This document shows, one piece after another, positions 53,130 through 62,069 of a stretch of DNA of 64,000 nucleotides. This DNA is from Rhizobium binae (lineage in GTDB: Bacteria; Pseudomonadota; Alphaproteobacteria; Rhizobiales; Rhizobiaceae). Below the pieces are notes generated by a model. That model saw nothing but the letters and a program-made list of their open reading frames with translations, searched no databases and was not told the DNA's origin. Positions within the stretch are counted from its first letter, which is position 1, and every line of letters begins with the position of its first letter. The position numbers were made by a program, and so were the translations under genes. Location of the stretch: contig NZ_CP071606.1 in assembly GCF_017357225.1 (NCBI RefSeq), positions 248,001 to 312,000 on the forward strand, written 5' to 3'.

Positions 53130-54509
53130 TTATCGGCCGTAGAAGATTGCATCCTGCTGTCTGCGCAACCTTAGAAGATTTGAACTCGGATCGAGTTCGA
53201 GATCGCCGACCAGGATGGGTTCGCCATGATGCACCGGTCTGATCAGCCTGCGATTGGCGGCGATGTAATAGGGTGCAGGCCCATTGTTTGCAAGCGGCGC
53301 CGCCGGAACGAGTGCCGATCCGACATGCCGGATTGCATGATGGTGGCCGGTCGCAGAAAGCAGGGTCCCGGCCGGAAGATCCTGCTCGGCGATAGCAATT
53401 AGGTCAAGACGGGGCTTGGAATCCGGCGCGCCGCTCGAGCGCTTCAGCAAGCCTGCGTCGAGAATGCTGGTTGCCGCCTCGAGACCCAGAAGATGGCGAG
53501 GAAGATAGATCATGGCCGTCTTCTGGCCGCGGCTCAGAATATGGCCCTTCTGGGCCAGCATGTCCCAGCTCTCGGCGTCGCGGCAGCGCACCACGATGAA
53601 GACACCACCGGCGAAACTCACCTCTCCGGCCAAACGCAGGCAATGGAACACCTCAAGCCGACGATCTCCGGCAAGGATACCGCCTTCATCGCGCCTGGAG
53701 AAGATTGTCGGCACCTCGACGATGCGCGCGATCGGACAATGAAAATCCGGGCGGTCGGGCACGAGGTCGATCGAATGGCTGACCACGCCCATCTCGCAGA
53801 GGTCTGGAACCGCCCTTTGCGGCAGCCGCGCGGCTGCCCCGGCGCGGGCATTGATCAAGGCGTCAACATCCCACTGGCCGAGATCCAGCAGATCCGAAAA
53901 CCCAGAAACCGAAATGGTTTCGCCATTGCTTGTCAGAGTTTCGGAGGCAGGATCGAAGACGAAATCGTATTCACTTGCCTTGCCGGCCGCAATGATTTCG
54001 AAACCGAGCAATTCGGCCCAGGTCACCAGATCGATAAGCAGGCTCGGCTGGTCGCCGTCAACCGGGGTTACAACCAGGCCCTGGGCCGCAGCACGGTAGG
54101 CAAGGCCGGGGCCGACCACGCTGTCGACCTCCTTGCTGACCAATGCGACGTCGCGGCCGTTTGCCACCGCCATATCGGCGTGGCGCGCGCCTGCCTCTGG
54201 ATTGCCGGTCGCCTCCACCAGAAGATCGAAGGGACGATCGATGACATGGGTGAGATCGCCTGCCGCGATGATCTGGCCGGCGGCAAAAGCCTGCTCAGCT
54301 GCTTCGGCGTTCTCGCACACCGCAATATTATGCTCCGGAATACCTGCCGCGCTGAGCGCGGCCGCCGCCCGGCTCGCATTGATATCGACCGCGATGCGGA
54401 TATCCAGCCGGGGAACACGGTGGGCGAGCAGACTGCGTCCGAAGGCGCCGGTGCCGACCAGGCAGACGGATACTTTGCCGTCTGCAGGATAGAGGGTGTG
54501 GCGATACAT
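53130..54509 (-). CDS. NAD(P)-binding oxidoreductase with C-terminal SAF domain (homoserine dehydrogenase-like)
   Basis: 459 residues. Rossmann motif CLVGTGAFGRSLLAHR (about residues 16-31), FDLLVEATGNPEAGARHADM and DVALVSKEVDSVVGPGLAYR resemble homoserine-dehydrogenase-type proteins. About residues 365-440 form a SAF domain (AEQDLPAGTLLSATGHHHAI, HGEPILVGDL), often misannotated as FlgA. It sits downstream of TctABC and PdxA on the same strand and likely acts on the imported acid. Reaction not known to me. Confidence 0.8.
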   Translation of the reverse strand: MYRHTLYPADGKVSVCLVGTGAFGRSLLAHRVPRLDIRIAVDINASRAAAALSAAGIPEHNIAVCENAEAAEQAFAAGQIIAAGDLTHVIDRPFDLLVEATGNPEAGARHADMAVANGRDVALVSKEVDSVVGPGLAYRAAAQGLVVTPVDGDQPSLLIDLVTWAELLGFEIIAAGKASEYDFVFDPASETLTSNGETISVSGFSDLLDLGQWDVDALINARAGAAARLPQRAVPDLCEMGVVSHSIDLVPDRPDFHCPIARIVEVPTIFSRRDEGGILAGDRRLEVFHCLRLAGEVSFAGGVFIVVRCRDAESWDMLAQKGHILSRGQKTAMIYLPRHLLGLEAATSILDAGLLKRSSGAPDSKPRLDLIAIAEQDLPAGTLLSATGHHHAIRHVGSALVPAAPLANNGPAPYYIAANRRLIRPVHHGEPILVGDLELDPSSNLLRLRRQQDAIFYGR

Positions 54510-54522
54510 GAAGAGCTCGTTT

Positions 54523-56049
54523 TCAGCTTGCGTTGGAAGTGTTTTCGCGACCGCGGCGGATCAGGTTGCGCAGGCCCATGGCTTTGCCGATCAGAGGCCA
54601 GGCGAGCATCAGGACGCCGAGGCCCATGATGCAGAAGACGAGCGGATTGGACCAGAAGATCGAGAGGGCGCCGTTGGACATCAGCATCGATTGGCGGAAG
54701 GCATCCTCGGCCTTGTCGCCGAGCACCATGGCAAGCACCAGCGGCGCAATCGGATAATCGAGCTTCTTGAACACGTAGCCTGCGGCGCCGAAGATCAGCA
54801 CGAGCCACATGTCGAAGGCAGAATTGGCGATTTGATAGGCGCCGGAGAAGATGACGGCGACGATGATCGGCCCAATGATCGCGAAGGGGACGCGCAGGAT
54901 GGCGGCATAGAGCGGCACTGTGCTGAGTACGAGCAGGACTGCGACGACATTGCCGAGATACATCGAGGCGATGAGTCCCCAGACGAATTCCGGTCGTTCG
55001 ATGAAAAGCATCGGGCCAGGCGTCAGCCCCCAGATCATCAGCCCGCCCATCATCACTGCCGCGGTAGCCGAGCCGGGTACGCCGAGCGCCAGCATCGGCA
55101 GCAGAGCAGAGGTGCCGGCCGAATGATCTGCAGCTTCGGGACTGACGATGCCGCGAGGATCGCCCTTGCCGAGCATCTCGGGATTGCGGGCGAAGCGCCG
55201 CGTCATGCCGTAAGCCATGAAGGATGCTGCGGTCGGGCCGGCCGGCGTTATCCCCATCCAGATTCCGATCAGGATGGATCTCCCGATCGCCACCGCGTGC
55301 CGGGGAATTTCGGCCACGGTGCGCAACACGTCGAGAGGGCGGATTTGCGCCTTTATACCTTGGAAGCGGAGTCCCTCTTCGGTGGTGAGGAGGAGTTCGC
55401 CGATGCCGAACAGGCCCATTACTGCCACCAGAAAGGACACGCCCTTGATAAGGTCGGGGACGCCGAAGGTGAGGCGCAGCCCGCCGGAAATCGTGTCCAT
55501 GCCGACGGTCGCAAGCGCAAAGCCGAGCATCATGGACACGAGCGTCTTGGCTGGCGCATTGGCGCCCATGCCGATGAAGCTGGCGAAAGCCAGGAAATAG
55601 ACGGCGAAGAATTCTGGCGACGAGAATTGCAGTGCAAAACGTGCGACCCAGCCCGATAGTAGCGTGATCATGATGACGCCCGCGATCGCGCCGATGCCTG
55701 CGGATACGAAGGCCAGAGTGAGTGCGCGCGTGGCCTGGCCGCTGCGGGCCATCGGGTAGCCGTCGAAGGTGGTGGCGACCGAGGAGGGTTCGCCTGGAAT
55801 GTTGAACAGGATCGATGTTGTCGAGCCGCCGAAAAGCGCCCCCCAATACATGCAGGACAGGAGAATGATGGCAGACACAGGGTCCATGGTGAAGGTAAGC
55901 GGCAGAAGGAGCGAAACACCGTTGGGGGCTCCCAGACCGGGCAGGACGCCAACGAGGATCCCGAGCATCACGCCAACCATCATGATGATGAAATGATGGC
56001 CGCTGATGACCGTGGCGAAGCCGTCGATCAGATGGCCGAAATTCTCCAT
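54523..56049 (-). CDS. tctA: Tripartite tricarboxylate transporter, large membrane subunit TctA
   Basis: 508 residues, about twelve membrane helices. MLGILVGVLPGLGAPNGVSL and the later GVPGSATAAVMMGGLMIWGL carry the two TctA signature loops. STTSILFNIPGEPSSVATTF is the other conserved block. It is the translocating subunit using the proton or sodium gradient. GGGAGGAAG precedes the ATG at 56049. Fourteen bases ahead of the SAF oxidoreductase gene. Confidence 0.95.
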   Translation of the reverse strand: MENFGHLIDGFATVISGHHFIIMMVGVMLGILVGVLPGLGAPNGVSLLLPLTFTMDPVSAIILLSCMYWGALFGGSTTSILFNIPGEPSSVATTFDGYPMARSGQATRALTLAFVSAGIGAIAGVIMITLLSGWVARFALQFSSPEFFAVYFLAFASFIGMGANAPAKTLVSMMLGFALATVGMDTISGGLRLTFGVPDLIKGVSFLVAVMGLFGIGELLLTTEEGLRFQGIKAQIRPLDVLRTVAEIPRHAVAIGRSILIGIWMGITPAGPTAASFMAYGMTRRFARNPEMLGKGDPRGIVSPEAADHSAGTSALLPMLALGVPGSATAAVMMGGLMIWGLTPGPMLFIERPEFVWGLIASMYLGNVVAVLLVLSTVPLYAAILRVPFAIIGPIIVAVIFSGAYQIANSAFDMWLVLIFGAAGYVFKKLDYPIAPLVLAMVLGDKAEDAFRQSMLMSNGALSIFWSNPLVFCIMGLGVLMLAWPLIGKAMGLRNLIRRGRENTSNAS

Positions 56050-56101
56050 GAAACTTCCTCCCAAACGATGTTGGCGAGCCGCTCGTGAGCGGCCAGCCCG
56101 C

Positions 56102-56602
56102 TTAGTAGATTCCAAGCCAGCCTTCGACCGGTCCCTTCAACAAGGGCACCTGAAAGGCGATTTCGAAGACCAGATAAAAGGCGGCAGTAACCGCCGCGCC
56201 CCCGAGAACGGCCGCGGACCAGCGATATCCGCCCTGCCAGATCATGACCCCCGAGACGTACAGCAGCGTCGCCACATAAAGGCCAAGCAAGAGGGCTGCG
56301 ATGACGAAGCCGACGAGGGGCAGGGCGAAGGCGAGAACCGGCCTTGCGCGCTCGACGTCGAGAAAGACGACCTCGCGCCAGTTTCGGCTGACGATAGCGC
56401 GTGCCAGGTTGGCCAGGCTGCCCAGGACAATGAGCAACCCGACATAGAAGGGGAAATAGCCGGGTGCCGGACCGGTTTCGGTCCAGCCTGTGCCGATCTC
56501 GACGGCGCCGTAACAGACCGCACCGCCCGCTGCCGCAGTGGCGATCGCGGTGGCGATCTCCATCGTCCGGCGGCTGAGATGCCTTTTGCTGTTGTCAGCC
56601 AT
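56102..56602 (-). CDS. tctB: Tripartite tricarboxylate transporter, small subunit TctB
   Basis: 166 residues, four membrane helices. The WTETGPAPGYFPFYVGLLIV segment after the first helix is the TctB hallmark. Lies between tctC and tctA on the same strand. Confidence 0.9.
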   Translation of the reverse strand: MADNSKRHLSRRTMEIATAIATAAAGGAVCYGAVEIGTGWTETGPAPGYFPFYVGLLIVLGSLANLARAIVSRNWREVVFLDVERARPVLAFALPLVGFVIAALLLGLYVATLLYVSGVMIWQGGYRWSAAVLGGAAVTAAFYLVFEIAFQVPLLKGPVEGWLGIY

Positions 56603-56626
56603 GGCGAGCTCCTCGAACTGGATAGG

Positions 56627-57610
56627 TTACTTGATGAGCCAGCCTTCGCGCTTCAGCACCTCGGAAACGGTCGCCTTATCTTTCTCGATGTAGCCTTGAA
56701 ATTCGTCGCCCACCATGAATTGCCCGGTGAGGGAGGTCTTGGTGAGATATTCCTGCCATTCGGGCGTCTCGCTGACCTTTTTCAAAACATCGCGGTAGAA
56801 GGCGACCACGTCTTTGTCGACGCCGGCCGGCAGCCAGACGGTGCGCGGCATGCGGTAATTTTCCAATGGAATGCCGGCTTCCTTGCATGTCGGAATGTCG
56901 TGCCAGCCCTTGCCGTCATGGACGGCATCGCTTTGCGGAAAGCGATCCGGCCGGAAGACGCAGAGCGGCTTGACCATGCCGGCCTGCCACTGTCCACGGT
57001 TCTCATTGGGATTATTGACGTTGGCGTCGATATGGCCCCCGGCAAGCTGTGTCGTGGCCTCGCCGCCACTCTTGAACGGGATGTAGCGGAACTCCGCGCC
57101 GACTGCTTCGGCGAGCGAGGAGACCAGGATCTGATCGGTGTCCTTCGACTGGCTGCCGCCGAACTGGATGGAGCCCGGCTTCGCCTTCGCGGCCTCGACG
57201 AAGGCAGCTGCATCGGCAAGCTCGGACTTGCCGTTGACCCAGATCAGGAACTCGTCGAGCGCCATGGCGGCTATCGGTGTGAGGTCCTCCGGCTTGTAGG
57301 GAACGGCTGCCACGCTCGGCAGCAGATATTCGTTGTTGGTGCCGAAGGTCAGCTTGTAGGGGTCGCCCTTATAACCGGCAGCGTAGACGAAGCCTTCGGC
57401 GCCGCTGCCGCCGCCTTTGTTGGTCACCACAACTGAGGTGCCGATCAGCTCATGTTTCGTGATGATAGCCTGAACCGTACGGGCAAAGATGTCGGTACCG
57501 CCACCGGGACCGGAGGTGACCACGAACTCCACGGGCCTCTTCGGCTCGAAAGCCAGTGCCGGCGTGGCGACCGCGACCGCAAGCGTTATCGCAGAGAAAT
57601 ATTTCAGCAT
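56627..57610 (-). CDS. tctC: Tripartite tricarboxylate transporter, substrate-binding protein TctC
   Basis: 327 residues. Signal peptide LAVAVATPALA with cleavage before FEP. VEFVVTSGPGGGTDIFARTV and VVTNKGGGSGAEGFVYAAGY are the two ligand-binding beta-hairpins of the Bug family. RNA-level context: GGGAGGAACTGAC precedes ATG 57610. Delivers a carboxylate to TctAB; the PdxA neighbour suggests a sugar acid or its relative. Confidence 0.93.
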   Translation of the reverse strand: MLKYFSAITLAVAVATPALAFEPKRPVEFVVTSGPGGGTDIFARTVQAIITKHELIGTSVVVTNKGGGSGAEGFVYAAGYKGDPYKLTFGTNNEYLLPSVAAVPYKPEDLTPIAAMALDEFLIWVNGKSELADAAAFVEAAKAKPGSIQFGGSQSKDTDQILVSSLAEAVGAEFRYIPFKSGGEATTQLAGGHIDANVNNPNENRGQWQAGMVKPLCVFRPDRFPQSDAVHDGKGWHDIPTCKEAGIPLENYRMPRTVWLPAGVDKDVVAFYRDVLKKVSETPEWQEYLTKTSLTGQFMVGDEFQGYIEKDKATVSEVLKREGWLIK

Positions 57611-57662
57611 GTCAGTTCCTCCCTTGTAATGTCGGCGCCCTCCAGCGCCTGCGAAATCACGT

Positions 57663-58718
57663 CTATTCGGCGGGCACGCGTCTCCGCTCAGCCATTCTTG
57701 CGGCCAGAAACACCGCCTCGCGAGAGGCGCCGACATCGGCGATGCCGCGACCGGCGATGTCGTAAGCGGTTCCATGCGCGGGCGTGCAGAGTGGGAACGG
57801 CAGTCCACCGATCATGGTGACGCCCTTGTCAAAGCCCATCATCTTCATGGCGATCTGGCCCTGGTCGTGATACATGGTGAGCACTGCGTGAAAGCCTTCC
57901 TTAAGACCTCGCAAGAAGACGGTATCTGCCGGGAAAGGGCCGTCGACATCCATCCCGAGCGATTGCGCGGCCTTCACCGCGGGCTCGATGATCTCGATCT
58001 CCTCCATGCCGAAGCTGCCACCGTCACCAGCATGCGGATTGAGACCGGCGACCGCGATCCGGGGCCGGTCGAAGCCGGCCTGCCGCAGGCATTCCCCTGT
58101 CAGCTTCAGTTCCGCCAGGATAGCCTCCTGGGAGAGATGGGATGCCACCGCAGAAAGCGCGATATGTGAGGTAACACGGGCGTTCCAGATGCGCTCCAGC
58201 ACATTGAATTCCCGCATCTTGCCGGGATAGCCGAGGACGTCCGAAACGAAACGGATTTCGTCGTCGTATCCCGGATAAGCGTAACGCATCGCCTTCTTGT
58301 TGAAGGGCGTGAAGCAGACGCCGTCGCAGCGGCCTTGATGGGCAAGCTGCAGGGCGAAACGGAAGTTTTCGACTGCGAATTGACCACCGATAAGCGTGGC
58401 CTCGGAGACGGTTACATCAGCCGGATCGAGATGGCCAAGGTCGACGAAAACATGCCTGCTTGCCGGCAGGTCGGGAATGTCGTCACGGGATGCGAGCTGG
58501 AGATCGAGAGCGACACCGGCGACATCGGCGCCCTTTTTCAGGACGCGCTCGTCGCCGATCGCGATGAAGCGGCAGACGTCGCTCAGTTCAGGAAGTGCCA
58601 GCAGGCGGGCCGTCAGTTCGGGGCTGATCCCCGCCGGATCGCCCATCGCCAATGCCAATATCGGGCGCCCTTCGGCTCGAGCCTCAATTTTCAGTGCGTC
58701 CACTATCCCTGCCTCCAT
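57663..58718 (-). CDS. pdxA: PdxA-family 4-phospho-hydroxy-acid dehydrogenase (PdxA2-like)
   Basis: 351 residues. ILALAMGDPAGISPELTARL is the PdxA start; metal-binding His residues are in TSHIALSAVASHL, AGLNPHAGDGGSFG and LTMYHDQGQIAMKM. True PdxA makes pyridoxal precursor; paralogs named PdxA2 oxidise and decarboxylate 4-phospho-D-erythronate or threonate to dihydroxyacetone phosphate. The TctABC and GntR context supports a catabolic role. No matching sugar-acid kinase (DUF1537) is in the window. Confidence 0.92.
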   Translation of the reverse strand: MEAGIVDALKIEARAEGRPILALAMGDPAGISPELTARLLALPELSDVCRFIAIGDERVLKKGADVAGVALDLQLASRDDIPDLPASRHVFVDLGHLDPADVTVSEATLIGGQFAVENFRFALQLAHQGRCDGVCFTPFNKKAMRYAYPGYDDEIRFVSDVLGYPGKMREFNVLERIWNARVTSHIALSAVASHLSQEAILAELKLTGECLRQAGFDRPRIAVAGLNPHAGDGGSFGMEEIEIIEPAVKAAQSLGMDVDGPFPADTVFLRGLKEGFHAVLTMYHDQGQIAMKMMGFDKGVTMIGGLPFPLCTPAHGTAYDIAGRGIADVGASREAVFLAARMAERRRVPAE

Positions 58719-58739
58719 GGAATCTGTAGCTCAAAGCGC

Positions 58740-58762
58740 ATTATGTATTCTGTATACATAAT
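58740..58762. promoter_or_regulatory. GntR operator candidate in the pdxA/GntR divergent region
   Basis: Perfect 9-bp inverted repeat ATTATGTAT-TCTGT-ATACATAAT, 22 bases upstream of pdxA and 79 bases upstream of the GntR start. Includes the smaller palindrome TGTATACA at 58751-58758, which has the GT-N-AC form typical for FCD-type GntR proteins. Confidence 0.65.
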
Positions 58763-58840
58763 TATTCGGGCGTTGTGAAGACCCCTTCCAATGGCATAAG
58801 ATGACTTGGACGAAGCAACATTGGATTGAAGGATCAAACC

Positions 58841-59515
58841 TTGGACGGCACGGCCGAAAGAACAGCAGGACGCGGTATTATCGAACGGCAGTCGCTGCAT
58901 CAGGAGATCGTCAGCCGGCTGCGCGACATGATCATCGAGGGAGAATTGCAGCCTGGAGAGCGCCTTTATGAAATCCCGCTTGGCGAATCGCTGGGCGTGT
59001 CGCGTACGCCTTTGCGCGAAGCATTGAAATCGCTGGCCAGTGAAGGGCTGGTGGAGCTCGCTCCGGGTCGCGGTGCGGTGGTCCGGCAGTTCACCCGCAA
59101 GGATGTGCACGACATGCTGGTGCTGATCCGGTCGATGGAGGAACTGGCTGCGCGTCTCGCCTGCGAGGTGGCAAGCGACGAGGATATCAGGCGCGTGCGC
59201 GAGCTTCATGACCGGATGAGGGCACATTACCAGGCCGGTGAGAGGATGGAATACTATAAGCTCAACCAGCAGATACATAGTTCGCTTGTAGCGCTTGCCG
59301 ATAATCCGCACCTGTCGGCTTTCCATGCCACACTGCAGGCGCGGCTGAAGCGCATTCGCTTCATCGGCCATGAGGGGCCGGAACGGTGGGCCGCGGCCAT
59401 GGCCGAGCACGAGGACATCGTCGCCGCGCTGGAAAAGCGCGATGTGGAAAAGCTAGTCGAGATCATCGGCAAGCACCTGCATAATGCCTGGCTACGAGTG
59501 CGGGATGCAGTCTGA
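58841..59515 (+). CDS. GntR-family regulator with FCD domain
   Basis: 224 residues from TTG 58841, which has AAGGA seven bases upstream (a TTG at 58826 is in frame). Winged helix at residues 25-80: LHQEIVSRLRDMIIEGELQP, then LGVSRTPLREALKSLASEGL and GRGAVV. The FCD domain has metal-type residues in YYKLNQQIHSSLVALADNPH and AEHEDIVAALEKRD, H in GKHLHNAWL. Probably represses pdxA-tctCBA and the oxidoreductase gene until an acid ligand binds. Confidence 0.92.
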   Translation: MDGTAERTAGRGIIERQSLHQEIVSRLRDMIIEGELQPGERLYEIPLGESLGVSRTPLREALKSLASEGLVELAPGRGAVVRQFTRKDVHDMLVLIRSMEELAARLACEVASDEDIRRVRELHDRMRAHYQAGERMEYYKLNQQIHSSLVALADNPHLSAFHATLQARLKRIRFIGHEGPERWAAAMAEHEDIVAALEKRDVEKLVEIIGKHLHNAWLRVRDAV

Positions 59516-59650
59516 GCCCAAAGCTGGCTCGCCACCTCCGCAGGCGGTCAAGTCAGATCCAAAATAACAGGCTGGCGGCAGCCGTAGCGCCTTTGTTGAC
59601 TCTGTCTTTCACTCAGCCGAAAAGTGACGTGGTTATAGAGGAGATGTCTG

Positions 59651-60094
59651 ATGGCTGAAGAGAACAATACGGGCGCCGCTACCGGGGGCGCGGAAACGGA
59701 TGCCCCGTTAAAAACCAACGTCAAGAAGAAGCGTGCGCCGCGGCGTCAAAAGCAAGCTGCCGAACCGGCTCCTGTCGTGACTGAGGCGGTGATCGAACCG
59801 TTGCCGGCGGCAGGCGCGGCAAAATCTGTTGAACGTGGCAGGGGAAGAAAGCCGAGGTCGATCGAGGCGAAACCTTCCGATGCTAAGGGCACCCTCAAGG
59901 GGAGAGGAAGAAATAAAACTGCCAAGCTTGCCCCGCAAATGGCAAAGGCATCCGCACCCGCACCCGCACCCGCAGTCGATGAGCTGGAAGATCTGATTCA
60001 GCTTGAAGAAGAGAACAAGCGATTGCGCAAATTGCTGGCGGAAAAGCTGCGCCAGGAAAATACCGACCTGCGCAAACGGCTCGGGCTTGATTGA
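59651..60094 (+). CDS. syrB: SyrB-like protein 1
   Basis: 147 residues. Lys/Arg/Ala/Pro-rich disordered N-terminus (MAEENNTGAATGG, KKKRAPRRQKQAAEPAP, GRGRKPR), then the C-terminal coiled-coil signature QLEEENKRLRKLLAEKLRQE and NTDLRKRLGLD that defines rhizobial SyrB proteins. SyrB was described in Sinorhizobium as a repressor of syrM. GAGGAGATGTCTG precedes the ATG. First of three related genes; no syrM or nod genes in view. Confidence 0.75.
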   Translation: MAEENNTGAATGGAETDAPLKTNVKKKRAPRRQKQAAEPAPVVTEAVIEPLPAAGAAKSVERGRGRKPRSIEAKPSDAKGTLKGRGRNKTAKLAPQMAKASAPAPAPAVDELEDLIQLEEENKRLRKLLAEKLRQENTDLRKRLGLD

Positions 60095-60160
60095 TCAGCA
60101 CTCAGAGATGTAAGTCGGCCGCCAACGCGGCTTAGTCGTCGCATCTTCAGCAGAAAAAAC

Positions 60161-60194
60161 GGTCGCCGGGCGCCTTCGTCGTGCCCGGCCGACC
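60161..60194 (+). other. Strong hairpin between SyrB-like genes 1 and 2
   Basis: GGTCGCCGGGC pairs with GCCCGGCCGACC, eleven pairs with one bulge. No T run follows, so it is not a simple terminator; it could moderate readthrough or stabilise the transcript. Confidence 0.4.
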
Positions 60195-60256
60195 TGCGAG
60201 TGGGATAGGACCGCTGCCGCATCATCGCAACCCGGGTTCATCGAGGGGAAATGCCC

Positions 60257-60847
60257 ATGAAAACACCGTGGAAGTTCCTTGCAGAATTGACGTCACGGCG
60301 ACGAGCAGCAAAGGAGCAGGAGAGCTCCATTGGGCATGATACCGATCCCGCGGCTCTCGATCACGAGTCGGAGAAGACGCCGGCACCTCCGTCGATCGAA
60401 GTCCCTGCCTCTGCGCGTTACAGCAAGGCTGTTCTGGTCGAGCAAGTGGCATCGTCATTGGCTGAGAAGCAAGACGGTGGTGAAGCCGTGCAGGCTTCAC
60501 CACCGCCGGTCGATGGTGACGATGTGTGGACACCCACACCAAGCGAAGCCCGTCGTTCCGATGCCAGCGCCCTCGGGCCAAACGAGACAAGCATTAAGGT
60601 TCGCAGAGGGCCTCCGCCCAGCCGCCGTGAACGGACGAAGGGAGCCGAGGCAAACGTAACTGCGCGGGGCGCTGCCGCCAAGCGTGAAGGTCAAAGCGTG
60701 TCCCCGTCATCAGCCCGGGATGCGTTCTTCGATAACGTGGTAAGCCTTGATGAGGACATTAAAAAGCTGAGAAGTGAGCTCGCTCGGAAGCTCCAGCTAC
60801 AGAACGCCCAGCTCAAAACGATGCTGAAACGGTTCGACGTTTCTTGA
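60257..60847 (+). CDS. SyrB-like protein 2, divergent
   Basis: 196 residues from ATG 60257 (GAGGGG eight bases upstream; ATG 60251 is in frame). Mostly disordered. Only the last 40 residues are SyrB-like: LDEDIKKLRSELARKLQLQN then AQLKTMLKRFDVS. The start MKTPWKFLAELTSRRRAAKE is basic. Compared with copy 1 the middle has no alignment, so it evolves fast. Confidence 0.65.
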   Translation: MKTPWKFLAELTSRRRAAKEQESSIGHDTDPAALDHESEKTPAPPSIEVPASARYSKAVLVEQVASSLAEKQDGGEAVQASPPPVDGDDVWTPTPSEARRSDASALGPNETSIKVRRGPPPSRRERTKGAEANVTARGAAAKREGQSVSPSSARDAFFDNVVSLDEDIKKLRSELARKLQLQNAQLKTMLKRFDVS

Positions 60848-60878
60848 GCTTGGCATATGATTTAGAGGTCTCGAATAT

Positions 60879-61454
60879 ATGAAAATACCGCAGCGAAAGT
60901 TCGTCGTCGAATTCAAGTCAGGCCGCCGGCGATCGACGACGCAGCCGGATTCGATCTGGGGAAACACCGATCTCAGGGCTTTTGTCCGCCAGGCCGAGAC
61001 GGAAGCGCCGCACCTGTTCGAATCCAAGCTGGGACCAGAAGATCTCGGCCAACCTGGCGAAATGCTGCAGGACCAGCAGCCAGGAAATCAGCCCGATGAT
61101 AGCGATGACGCGAACCAAAATCAGCCTGCAGCTTCTTTGACTGAACCGGTGCAAATCGTTCCATCCCAGAACGATCACGGTCAATTCGCCTCGACCTCGC
61201 AATCGAAAAAACGTTCGATCAGACGGCCGGCTCGAATAACGACGCGCATTGACGAAAAGCGCTCAAGACATCAAATCGATGGTGCAGTTGACGAGGGCGG
61301 CACGGCATCTTCCGCCGGTTCCTTGGAAGCGCCGATCGATGAACTGGCTGCGCTTGATGCTGAAAACCGACATCTCAAAGCACTGCTGATCAAGCACCTC
61401 CACCAGGAGAACCTTCAGCTTCGAAAGATGCTCGAGCGATTTGGCCTCGTCTGA
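60879..61454 (+). CDS. SyrB-like protein 3, divergent
   Basis: 191 residues. Start MKIPQRKFVVEFKSGRRRST shares the MKxPxxKF opening with copy 2. Disordered Gln/Asp-rich middle; end LDAENRHLKALLIKHLHQEN then LQLRKMLERFGLV, the SyrB coiled coil. 31 bases behind copy 2, so probably co-transcribed. Hetero-oligomers through the C-terminal helices are possible. Confidence 0.65.
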   Translation: MKIPQRKFVVEFKSGRRRSTTQPDSIWGNTDLRAFVRQAETEAPHLFESKLGPEDLGQPGEMLQDQQPGNQPDDSDDANQNQPAASLTEPVQIVPSQNDHGQFASTSQSKKRSIRRPARITTRIDEKRSRHQIDGAVDEGGTASSAGSLEAPIDELAALDAENRHLKALLIKHLHQENLQLRKMLERFGLV

Positions 61455-61511
61455 GCTTGTATCTCTGCAGGTTTCCGAGTTCGGAAATGCGAGCTCCCCC
61501 GCCGACTGCGG

Positions 61512-61740
61512 TCAACAAGCTCGCGAAACAGGCAGCCACGCATTTTCATTTTCTCGTTCGCGTTGGATCATCTTCGCAAATTCGGTTGCCAACTGCCGTC
61601 GTTTTTCCGACAGGCCGACGTCGTCATCAATTGGGAAGATCTTCGATCAGCTTCAAACGTTCTTCAAGTTTTTGGTGACGCGTGAGCCGCTCCAGCTCAT
61701 CAAGTTCAAGCGTCTCGCGAATTTGGGCAGAATTAGATCT
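61512..61740 (-). pseudogene. Frameshifted C-terminal fragment of a helical protein
   Basis: One frame reads AQIRETLELDELERLTRHQK, LEERLKLIEDLP and stops; with one C fewer at about 61635 it goes on IDDDVGLSEKRRQLATEFAK, MIQRERENENAWLPVSRAC. Both parts look like one charged helical protein. No start codon is seen and no family was recognised. Confidence 0.35.
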
Positions 61741-61742
61741 TG

Positions 61743-62069
61743 ATCCGGCGCTCCGGATCCCGACCTGTCAACAGTAAGAAGTGCAGGGGTGAGCTTGCGT
61801 TCGGTCTCACGAGTCCTCTGTCGGCTGCGCGACGGCTCTCCAGCCCTCGTGACGGTGTTGGGTTCCCATGACGTCATTGTGATCGCATTGTTTGACAGCG
61901 GCCAGGCGAGCGCCTTCGCTGCTGTCCCTCGTCAGCGATTACATCGTATGCCGTGCCGCAGGTGCGATTTAGGACCCGTCTTTATAACGCCCTTCGTCGT
62001 ATATGGATTGGGCGACACTGAATAATCGGAAACATCGTAAGATCGTGCGGCGTACCGTTGGAGGCTCAT
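61743..62069. other. 327-bp stretch without a recognisable gene
   Basis: Nothing with ribosome site or family resemblance on either strand. Confidence 0.35.

Noticed and set aside
54496..55659. 387-residue plus-strand open frame
   Set aside because: Shadow of tctA with typical His/Arg/Asp-rich antisense composition.
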